From Chloroflexota bacterium (GTDB lineage Bacteria; Chloroflexota; Anaerolineae; J102), in contig JAKOVD010000009.1 in assembly GCA_029782215.1 (NCBI GenBank), forward strand, positions 1 through 58,282: 58,282 bases of DNA, written 5' to 3'. A model generated the notes under the pieces. That model had not been told where the DNA came from and ran no database searches. It saw only the letters and a list, made by a program, of their open reading frames with translations. The position numbers were made by a program, and so were the translations under genes. Positions 1-7,689 of the stretch are shown piece after piece. Numbering within the stretch: position 1 is the stretch's first letter; each line of letters opens with the position of its first letter.

Positions 1-130
1 AGGCACACTCCGTCCTTGCGCCGACAGCAGTATCATCTGCGCCCGTTGGGCCACACGCCCGATCTCCTGCCGTGTCATCCGTTTGAGCTCATGATGTTCT
101 TCGTCGGTGGGTTGTCTTACGTAGATCATG
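1..130 (-). mobile_element. IS630-family transposase, N-terminal fragment (runs off the window)
   Basis: Reading the minus strand from the ATG at 130 gives 43 residues beginning MIYVRQPTDEEHHELKRM and continuing with a stretch containing RVAQRAQMILLSAQG. This resembles the N-terminal helix-turn-helix region of IS630-family transposases, which bind the element ends before a DDE catalytic domain cuts at TA. Only the start is inside the window; the catalytic domain would lie to the left. The element end should lie between 131 and about 206, where the reading frame of the neighbouring MalT-like regulator takes over. I could not identify the terminal inverted repeat because the other end is missing. 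The family assignment rests on pattern recognition over a short stretch. Confidence 0.55.
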
Positions 131-248
131 GCGCACCTCCGCCTTCGATTATCGCGCTACTCGTTGGCGAAAGTGCCGATTAGTTTCTGCAACCTACTTA
201 GCGCAGGGGTCGCAGCAGTCGATCGCTGGCTATTTCCTGGTCGAAGTA

Positions 249-2165
249 TTGGAAGGTCTGCCCGAGACACAGAGGGTTTGCCTGCTGCAACTGTCGCTGG
301 TTGACCGCTTCAACGGCTCCCTGGTTGGCGCCCTCCTGGGCGAGGACAGCGGGGCGATCAGCGGCGACGACTTTCTGCGCGACCTACGCCGGTGCAACCT
401 CTTCCTCGTGCCCCTGGATGATGAGGGCATCTGGTTTCGCTACCATCACCTTTTCCGGCGCCTCCTGCGTGATCGTCTCAGCCGTCAATGCTCCGGAGAT
501 CAAATCCAGGCCATGCAGGCCCGCGCCAGCGCCTGGTTTGCCGGCCAGGGCTTGATCGACGAAGCCATCGACCACGCCCTGCAGGCGGGAAACGCTGCGG
601 GCGCGGCGTCCCTGGTGGAAGATCGCCTCTACCCGGTCTTGGACCATGAAGACTGGCGCCAGGCAGAGCTTTGGCTGGGGCTTCTTCCGGCGGAGGTCCG
701 GCGACGACCTCGTTTGGCCGCAGCGCAGGCATGGCTCAACTGGATGCGCTATCGTTTTGCAGCCATCGCCGCGATGATCGAAGTGGCCGAACAGGGTTTG
801 AGCAGTGACCCGGCGACCGTTGAGGGAAATGAGCTGACGCTGCGGGCAGAGATCACCGTCCTGCGGGCTGCCATCGCCTACAGCCGGAATGAGGCCGAGG
901 AAGTCGTGCGTTTGACCGAGGCCGCCATGCCGCAGTTGGGGCCCGACACGCTGTATGCCAAGAGCCAGGCCGACTTCTTTCACCTCGTCGGCCTGCATGG
1001 CGCGGGCCAGCGTGCTGCCGCCCTGGAGTTCGGTTACCGCCGGCTCGAGGAGGCCTATGGGCAGCAAGCTGATTCGGTGATCGTGCGCCTGCTGCTGGGA
1101 CTGGCCATTCTCCACTCTTACAGGCTTGAATTGGCCGCCGTGCAGGCGCTCGCCCATTCGATGCAGCAAGTGGCACAACGCAGGGGATTTGTGCTCAGCC
1201 TGGCCTGGTCGTGGTGCTTTCTCGGCTGGGTCCACTACCAGCGCAATAACCTGGAAGCAGCGCATGACTGCTTCCGTAACCTGGCCTCCCTGGCTCAGGC
1301 TGCACACGGACGGCCGCTCGTCGACGGCTACACGGGTCTGGCTCTCACCACGCTTGCCCTCGGGCGACCGGAGGAAGCGCAGGCGGCCATTGCCATGCTG
1401 AGGGAGCATCTGCTCGAGCGCGGCATGCTGGCCTTTGACACCATCGCCGACTCGCTCCAGCAACGTGTGGTACTCCGGGTTGAGCCGGCGCAAGTGCTCG
1501 ACTGGGTTCCCACCGATCGCCCATCGGCGGTTGTCCTGGGCTCGTGTGAAGAGCCGGTGCTCACCCGCGTCCGCACGCTGCTGGCCAGGAGTTCACAGGA
1601 GGACCTGAAGCAGGCTGCTGACCTGCTGGCGGCAAAGGGGGCCAATGGGTCTGCGCTCCACTCCATACCGCTCCAGGTAGAAGTGGGCGCCTTACAAGCC
1701 CTGGTGCGGGAAGCGCAAGGCGACCACGAGGCGGCTCTTGCCACCCTGGAGAAAGCCGTCCAACTGGCTGCGCCCAGCGGGGCGATCCGGATCTTTGTCG
1801 ACTGCGGGCCGGCGACGTCAGGGCTGGTTACAAAGCTGCAGCCCCATAGTGCTGCGCCGGGATACGTCCAACACCTTGTGGCTGCCTTTGGCTTGCCCGC
1901 AGCCGCAGCGACCCCCAGGGCGCCAGGACCTGACGCGACGCCCGGGCCGGCGAGAAGACCGGGCAGGGTGGGCCTGCTGACGAACCGGGAGATCGATGTA
2001 TTGATTCTTCTGGCGGAACGTCTATCGGACAAAGAGGTTGCTGCGCGCCTCGTGCTGTCGCTGGCTACGATCAGGAAGCACACGATGAATATCTACCGCA
2101 AGATGGGCGTGAACAACCGCCGCGCAGCGGTCGCTCAGTCGCGACATCTTGGTCTGATCCCGTAG
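249..2165 (+). CDS. N-terminally truncated MalT-type LuxR-family regulator
   Basis: MalT-type regulators have an N-terminal STAND ATPase, a winged-helix and TPR-like sensor region, and a C-terminal LuxR helix-turn-helix. Here the protein starts with the end of the ATPase module (residues 12-25 LLQLSLVDRFNGSL, then WFRYHHLFRRLL around 60-72). It continues with alpha-helical TPR-like repeats to about residue 560, and ends with a clear LuxR domain at about 575-638 (LTNREIDVL, SDKEVAARL, TIRKHTMNIYRKMGV). The usual length is about 850-900 residues; the roughly 250 that carry the Walker motifs are missing. In-frame homology extends upstream of the TTG at 249 to about 207 (SIAGYFLVEVLEG), then ends near the IS630 fragment. 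The regulator is therefore probably cut by the insertion and unlikely to work normally. What it once controlled is unknown; the secreted glycosidase-like gene downstream is a candidate. Confidence 0.8.
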   Translation: MEGLPETQRVCLLQLSLVDRFNGSLVGALLGEDSGAISGDDFLRDLRRCNLFLVPLDDEGIWFRYHHLFRRLLRDRLSRQCSGDQIQAMQARASAWFAGQGLIDEAIDHALQAGNAAGAASLVEDRLYPVLDHEDWRQAELWLGLLPAEVRRRPRLAAAQAWLNWMRYRFAAIAAMIEVAEQGLSSDPATVEGNELTLRAEITVLRAAIAYSRNEAEEVVRLTEAAMPQLGPDTLYAKSQADFFHLVGLHGAGQRAAALEFGYRRLEEAYGQQADSVIVRLLLGLAILHSYRLELAAVQALAHSMQQVAQRRGFVLSLAWSWCFLGWVHYQRNNLEAAHDCFRNLASLAQAAHGRPLVDGYTGLALTTLALGRPEEAQAAIAMLREHLLERGMLAFDTIADSLQQRVVLRVEPAQVLDWVPTDRPSAVVLGSCEEPVLTRVRTLLARSSQEDLKQAADLLAAKGANGSALHSIPLQVEVGALQALVREAQGDHEAALATLEKAVQLAAPSGAIRIFVDCGPATSGLVTKLQPHSAAPGYVQHLVAAFGLPAAAATPRAPGPDATPGPARRPGRVGLLTNREIDVLILLAERLSDKEVAARLVLSLATIRKHTMNIYRKMGVNNRRAAVAQSRHLGLIP

Positions 2166-2494
2166 TTGGGATGCTTCGTCCTCGCCGCATACTCAGTACC
2201 TACTCAGTTTTGGGTACTATGCAATCTGCGTAATATGAATTACAATCGTCCTCGGGTGCGTGCTCAGCAGTTCGCCCTGCTCGCGCCCTTGTTCTGGGCA
2301 GTGCCTGTGGCGCTAGCGACTGGCGGCGGTGTGTGCAGCCGCTGTGGGCGGGACTCATCCCGCCTTCGCTATCCCCACAGTGCAAACCTGGTGGCCGTCG
2401 AACTTGCTCCAATCTGGAGTCCTAGATGCGTTACTTGTCATCAATTATTTCGTCTTACTAAATAAATGCACTGATTTCTGTACGACCAACTAAC
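2166..2494. other. Intergenic region with AT-rich promoter-like end
   Basis: This 329-base gap holds no convincing gene. Its last 80 bases are much more AT-rich than the surroundings. They carry TTGTCA at 2435-2440, an 18-base spacer and TAAATA at 2459-2464, a plausible promoter for the large secreted protein that starts at 2495. No clear Shine-Dalgarno sequence precedes that ATG. Confidence 0.35.
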
Positions 2495-5400
2495 ATGTTC
2501 CCCGCCCGACATCGCTCCTTCGTGACAGCCTCTGTCGCCATCGCCGTAATGGTGGCGATGGCGGCGCTCTTGGGCGGCGGGCCTGCACCGGCGATGTCCG
2601 CTGCGGGGCCGCAGGCTCAACAGACGCCGGTTGTTGGCCCGCCGGCGGGGCAAGCGCTCAACGCCAACGGGCTGTCAGTGTGGACAGCGCCAGCGTCCGT
2701 CAAGCTTTGGACGGACAGTACGCCGACCCAATGGGATGGCGCCCTGCATATGGCCCGCAACGACACGGTGGGATTCCACGTGGCCATCCGTGCCACGCAG
2801 CAGCAGCCTCTGCCAACCCTGCAGGCTGGTTCCCCCATACTGGGAGTGCGCGTCTGGATGGAGGCGCCCGTTCCCATCGTGACGCCATCGGCCGGGTTTA
2901 ACCGCACGGGCGCCGTCCTCGACGCCCTCGTGCCTGCCGCCGCAACCACCCTCCGGCAGCAGTTCGGCACGATCGATGCCAATGAAACCCGGGCCTGGTA
3001 TGTGGAGGTCATCACCCAGCCCGATACACCAGCGGGGACCCACTTCGTGACGCTCTCGCTCGACGATCGAAGCTGGACGCAGAGGGTCACCGTTCACAAC
3101 GTCACCCTGAATAGCCTTCCGAGCCTGCAGACGGCCTTCGGCACGGGCACCGAGAACTCCACCGCTTCGCTGGCGCAGGCCCACGGGCTCAGCGCCTCGC
3201 TGCCCAGCGAGGCGCGGTACTACCTGATGCGCGCCTATCACAGCGACCTGGCTGCCAACGAGCTCTCGCCCTACAGCGTGCAATGGCCGGCCGTCTTCCG
3301 CGGGGTTGCCCAGTCCACGATGCTTCATCCCTACTACAACTGCGCCCTGGACCGGATCGACTGGCCCCCGGCCGTGTTGGATTTGCTGAGCGCCTATCTC
3401 AACGCCCCCAAACCCTCGGCCAGCACCATCCTGTTTAACTATGGCGCCTATCGCTATTCGGCGAGCAACAGGGTCATCCTCTGTGGCCTGGCGCAAGATG
3501 ATCCTAAGTTCGAGCGCGTAGCGCAACGCTTCTTTGCCGCCGTCGCCCGCGACATGGCCGCCCGCGGCTGGCTCAATCGCATCAGCTTCTTTGCCGATGA
3601 GCCTGAGGCCGAGCTGCGCCGGACGACCGACTGGTGGGAGCCACTCCCCTATGCCGAGCAGCCAGACCCCATCCGCCGCACTGTGGTCGCGGCCTCGGCG
3701 GCCACGATGGCGGGCATTCCCACCGGCGTTGCCATGCCGCACGCGTACAGCGTGGAATTCTGGACAAACCCACAGCTCAGCGCCGGCCGCAAGCCGTTCA
3801 ACCGCTTCATCTTTGATGGCAACGGCGAAGAACGTTCGGTCGCCGGTCATCCTGACAGCTACGCACCCCAGTATGACCAGTACGTGGCGCCCGCCGACCA
3901 GAAGTGGCTCTACTGGGTGAGAGGCCGTCCGCTGATGGCCGATGCCAGCGCCCTGGAACCCCTGCTGGCCGGGGCCGAGGCCTACAAGTACGGAATGTCC
4001 GGGCTGCTCTCCTGGTACATTCTGGACATGGACACGAATCCCTGGGTGGACATCCGCACGAGCTGGGGAAACGGCGCCACTCATTTCTACTACCCCCCCT
4101 GTGGCGTCAGCAATTGCGCCAGCCCCAACTACACCCTCGTGCCATCCCTGCGCATCAAGCTCCTGGGCGAGGGGATTCGCTTCCACCAGTACCTCACTCT
4201 GCTGGAAAAACGTGTCGGCCAGAACGCTGCACGTGACATTGGCGTCGTCGATGGGCTCATCCCTGGCCCTGCCGACCGCACTCAGGATTGGAGGCTCTAC
4301 AGCACGGCACGCGAGCGGGTGCTCTCCGCCCTTGACGGCAATGTGCCCGCACCGCTGCCGCCCACGGCCACCGCCACGCCTACTACGGCCGCGATCACCC
4401 CCACCCTCACCCCCACGCCCATCGACCCAAACGTGCCGGTCTATACCGCAACTTTCGGCCAAGCCAAGATCGACGGCAAACTCACAGAATACACCGGGCC
4501 CACGATCTCGTTTGGTGGCGTTAGCGCCCGCCTCCTTTGGGACCGTTCTTTCCTCTACGTCGGCGCCGCCATCACCGACCCCAACGTCATCGCGCCCAGT
4601 CTCTGCCAAAACGGCGGCTCCTGCAGCCTGTGGAACACCGACTCTCTCGAGCATTTCGTCGATCCCCTCAATAACGGCGGCGGCCAGACCAACTTCGACC
4701 TTCCCTGGATGGAGCCTGACGATGTCCAGGTCATCCTCTCCGCCGCCGGCGAACACCTCGACCTCCGCGGCACTGTCAACAAGACCGCCAGGCCCGACCT
4801 CAACGCCCATTACCAATACGTTGTCACTCGCACCGCCACGGGCTGGGTCTCTGAGCTCGCGATTCCCCTGGCCGACCTGGGCATTGCTCCCACCAACCCC
4901 ACCTTGATCGGCTTCTCCCTGGCCTGGCACGACCAGGATGCCAACGGTGTGACCTCCACGCAGTGGCTGCAACGAGGACAGTCTTTCCAGAACGCCTCCG
5001 CTTGGCCGCGCATCCTATTGATGCCCCCTCCCACGCCGACACCCACCGCCACACCCACCCCCACGGCAACACCTACACCCACCCGCACCCCCACTCCGGC
5101 GCCCACGAGTGCCGACACCCCAACCGCCACGCCCACACCCATCGATCCCAATGCGCCGGCCTACAGCGCCCCCTTCGGCTGGGCCCAGCTCGACGGCCAA
5201 CTCGATGAGTACACCGGCCCCGCCATCGCCTTCGCCGGCGTCAATGCCCGCCTCCTCTGGGACCGCTCCTTCCTCTACATCGGCGCCGCCATCACCGATG
5301 ACACCGTCGTCACCGCCACCCTCTGCCAAAACGGCGGCCCCTGCAACCTCTGGACCACCGACGCCATCGAGCACTTCCTCGACCCCCTCAACAACGGCGG

Positions 5401-7657
5401 CGGCCAGTCCAACCCCAACCTCCCCTGGATGGAGCCTGACGATGTCCAGATCGTGATCTCCGCCGCTGGCGAGCACATCGACCTCCGCGGCACCGCCAAC
5501 AAGACCGCCGTCGTCGACCTCAATGGCCACTCCCAGTACGTGACCTCCCTGACCCCAACCGGCTGGGTGGAGGAACTCGCCATCCCCTGGTCAGACCTCG
5601 GAATCTCCCCTGCCGATTCCGCCATTATTGGCTTCTCCCTGGCTCAAGACGACAAGGATGGCAGCGTCCGCAGCTCCAGCCAATGGTTGGGCAAGGGCAG
5701 GGCCTTCCAGAACGCCTCCAGTTGGCCCCGTATCCTGCTCCTGCCTCCCCCCACACCCACCCCCACCCTCACACCGACGCCCACAACCACACCGACGCCC
5801 ACCCCGACGTCCACACCGACGCCCACACCCTCAACAACCCCCACCCCCACACCGACACCCACGCCGTCAACGACCCCCACCTTCACCGCCACACCCACGG
5901 CAACTTCCACCCCCACGCCGACTGCGACGGCAACGGCCTCCCCTACACCCACGCTCTCGCCGACACCCAGTCCGACGCCAACCCCCGGCCCTGGCTATGC
6001 GGTGCCTTTCGGTCAGGCTCGCTTGGATGGCCAACTGAGCGAGTACCCGCGCCCCGCCATCACCTTCGCCGGCGTCAACGCCCGTCTCCTCTGGGACCGC
6101 GACTTTCTCTACGTCGGCGTCGCTATCACCGACGATATCGTCGTTCTGACGACGCTCTGCCAGAACGGTGGTCCCTGTAACCTCTGGACCAGCGACTCCC
6201 TGGAACATTTCGTGGACCCTCTCAACAACGGCGGTGGTCAGGCCAATCCCAACCTCCCCTGGATGGAGCCTGACGATGTCCAGATCGTCATTTCCGCCGC
6301 CGGCGAGCACATCGACCTCCGCGGCACCGCTAACAAGACTGCTGTCGTCAGCCTGGTTAGCCACTATCAATATGTGACCTATCTGGACTCGACAGGCTGG
6401 GTGGAGGAGCTCGCCATCCCCTGGTCTGACCTGGGCATTACCCCGGAAGGCTCTACCCTGATTGGCTTCTCCCTGGCCCAAAACGACAAGGATGGCGTCG
6501 TGCGGACCTCCAGCCAGTGGTTGGCCAAGGGCAAATCCTTCCAAAACGCCTCCAGCTGGGCGCCTATCCTGCTGCTTCCGCCTGCGACCCCTACGCCCAC
6601 GGCAACTCCCATCCCCAGTCCAACTCGACCTCCCACGGCCACACCGACACCCACACTGCTCCCTACGCACACCCCCACGCCCACAGCCACACCCACGGCC
6701 ACACCCACTTCGACCCCCACGCCCACAGCCACGCCCACGGCCACGCCTACTCCGACCCTGACACCCACGGCCACGAAGCTAGCGACGGCGACCCTTGCGG
6801 TCACACCCTCTGCCACCCCCACCGTCACGCCTTCGCCGACCGCCACCGCCCTGCCCACAGCCACGAGCACGCCTGTCCCGACGACTACGCCCACGCGAAC
6901 GCCCACGATGACACCGGGGCCCTATATTCCTCCTGCCCCGTCGTGGGTCGTCCCCTTTGGCCAAGCTCAAGTAGACGGCCAACTCAATGAATACACAGGC
7001 CCGGTCATCTCCTTTGTCGGCGTCAACGCTCGCCTGCTCTGGGATGGGTCCGCCCTCTACATCGGCGCCGCCATCACCGACGACATCATCACGGCGCCTT
7101 TACTATGCCAGAACGGCGGCTCGTGCAAGATCTGGACCATCGACTCCATCGAGCACTTCGTCGACCCTCTCAACAATGGCGGCGGCCAGACGAATCCTAA
7201 TCTGCCCTGGATGGAACCCGACGACATCCAGGTCATCCTCTCCGCTGCCGGCGAACACGCCGACCTTCGCGGATGCGCCGACAAGACCGGCGTTGCTGAC
7301 CCTAACGGCCATTACCGCTACGTCGTCGCCCAAACCCCCACGGGCTGGATTTCTGAGCTCGCCATCCCCTGGACCGACCTCGGCATCGTCCCCACAAGCC
7401 TGACCATGATCGGCTTCTCAGTGGCTCAGAATGACAGGGACGGCAGCGTGCGCACCTCGCTCCAATGGCTGGCAAAGGGCAACGCCTTCCAAAACGCCTC
7501 GAGCTGGCCGCGCATCCTTCTGCTGCCCCCCATGGTCGCCGCCGATGCCTTTGCCGTGCCGCTGGGAGAAGAGGGCGCCGGCGCACCTGTGCCCGCCCCC
7601 GCCGGACTCGATTCCCAGGGACGCCCCTATCGCCTCTTCTTGCCCTTTGTGCACTAG
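2495..7657 (+). CDS. Giant secreted protein: DUF4091/GH123-like domain plus four CBM9-like modules
   Basis: The product is 1720 residues long and starts with a signal peptide (basic MFPARHR, hydrophobic stretch to about residue 35). Residues about 60-610 resemble the DUF4091/glycoside hydrolase 123 group: FFADEPE at about 369-375 would be the acidic catalytic region, followed by W-rich segments (WLYWVRG, GLLSWYILDMDTNPW). Four modules follow at about 649-844, 889-1085, 1167-1365 and 1484-1680. Each has the CBM9-like/DOMON pattern DGxLxEYxGP, ARLLWDxSxLYxGAAI, PLNNGGGQ, PWMEPDD and ELAIPxxDLGI. Long Thr-Pro linkers join them. The C-terminus is RPYRLFLPFVH. I infer an extracellular carbohydrate-active or carbohydrate-binding protein. 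The hydrolase activity is family-based, and the substrate cannot be read from sequence. Confidence 0.75.
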   Translation: MFPARHRSFVTASVAIAVMVAMAALLGGGPAPAMSAAGPQAQQTPVVGPPAGQALNANGLSVWTAPASVKLWTDSTPTQWDGALHMARNDTVGFHVAIRATQQQPLPTLQAGSPILGVRVWMEAPVPIVTPSAGFNRTGAVLDALVPAAATTLRQQFGTIDANETRAWYVEVITQPDTPAGTHFVTLSLDDRSWTQRVTVHNVTLNSLPSLQTAFGTGTENSTASLAQAHGLSASLPSEARYYLMRAYHSDLAANELSPYSVQWPAVFRGVAQSTMLHPYYNCALDRIDWPPAVLDLLSAYLNAPKPSASTILFNYGAYRYSASNRVILCGLAQDDPKFERVAQRFFAAVARDMAARGWLNRISFFADEPEAELRRTTDWWEPLPYAEQPDPIRRTVVAASAATMAGIPTGVAMPHAYSVEFWTNPQLSAGRKPFNRFIFDGNGEERSVAGHPDSYAPQYDQYVAPADQKWLYWVRGRPLMADASALEPLLAGAEAYKYGMSGLLSWYILDMDTNPWVDIRTSWGNGATHFYYPPCGVSNCASPNYTLVPSLRIKLLGEGIRFHQYLTLLEKRVGQNAARDIGVVDGLIPGPADRTQDWRLYSTARERVLSALDGNVPAPLPPTATATPTTAAITPTLTPTPIDPNVPVYTATFGQAKIDGKLTEYTGPTISFGGVSARLLWDRSFLYVGAAITDPNVIAPSLCQNGGSCSLWNTDSLEHFVDPLNNGGGQTNFDLPWMEPDDVQVILSAAGEHLDLRGTVNKTARPDLNAHYQYVVTRTATGWVSELAIPLADLGIAPTNPTLIGFSLAWHDQDANGVTSTQWLQRGQSFQNASAWPRILLMPPPTPTPTATPTPTATPTPTRTPTPAPTSADTPTATPTPIDPNAPAYSAPFGWAQLDGQLDEYTGPAIAFAGVNARLLWDRSFLYIGAAITDDTVVTATLCQNGGPCNLWTTDAIEHFLDPLNNGGGQSNPNLPWMEPDDVQIVISAAGEHIDLRGTANKTAVVDLNGHSQYVTSLTPTGWVEELAIPWSDLGISPADSAIIGFSLAQDDKDGSVRSSSQWLGKGRAFQNASSWPRILLLPPPTPTPTLTPTPTTTPTPTPTSTPTPTPSTTPTPTPTPTPSTTPTFTATPTATSTPTPTATATASPTPTLSPTPSPTPTPGPGYAVPFGQARLDGQLSEYPRPAITFAGVNARLLWDRDFLYVGVAITDDIVVLTTLCQNGGPCNLWTSDSLEHFVDPLNNGGGQANPNLPWMEPDDVQIVISAAGEHIDLRGTANKTAVVSLVSHYQYVTYLDSTGWVEELAIPWSDLGITPEGSTLIGFSLAQNDKDGVVRTSSQWLAKGKSFQNASSWAPILLLPPATPTPTATPIPSPTRPPTATPTPTLLPTHTPTPTATPTATPTSTPTPTATPTATPTPTLTPTATKLATATLAVTPSATPTVTPSPTATALPTATSTPVPTTTPTRTPTMTPGPYIPPAPSWVVPFGQAQVDGQLNEYTGPVISFVGVNARLLWDGSALYIGAAITDDIITAPLLCQNGGSCKIWTIDSIEHFVDPLNNGGGQTNPNLPWMEPDDIQVILSAAGEHADLRGCADKTGVADPNGHYRYVVAQTPTGWISELAIPWTDLGIVPTSLTMIGFSVAQNDRDGSVRTSLQWLAKGNAFQNASSWPRILLLPPMVAADAFAVPLGEEGAGAPVPAPAGLDSQGRPYRLFLPFVH
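5029..5156 (+). repeat. Thr-Pro linker repeat 1
   Basis: C-rich short repeats built around ACACCCACC and CCCACGCCG encode a TPTPTATP linker between the first and second CBM9-like modules. Its composition is far more biased than the modules on either side, so it is prone to slippage. Confidence 0.8.
5748..5992 (+). repeat. Thr-Pro linker repeat 2
   Basis: About 245 bases of C-rich repeats encode roughly 80 Thr, Pro and Ser residues between the second and third modules. It is longer than the first linker and built from the same short units. The structure is a coding minisatellite rather than a CRISPR array: there are no distinct spacers. Confidence 0.8.
6583..6943 (+). repeat. Thr-Pro linker repeat 3
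   Basis: About 360 bases of C-rich short repeats encode the longest Thr-Pro linker, between the third and fourth modules. The linkers lengthen along the gene (about 40, 80 and 120 residues), consistent with repeat expansion. Part of it (6780-6860) is less regular. Confidence 0.75.
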
Positions 7658-7689
7658 GGAGCCTCAGGCGCCCCTGCTCGCATCCCGGT

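Noticed and set aside
2675..4972. Long open frame of 765 codons on the minus strand
   Set aside because: It lies fully inside the large secreted-protein gene, has no family motifs and exists because GC-rich codons keep the opposite strand open.
5029..6943. Short regular repeats that could suggest a CRISPR array
   Set aside because: They are in frame, encode Thr-Pro linkers, have no unique spacers and no cas genes nearby.
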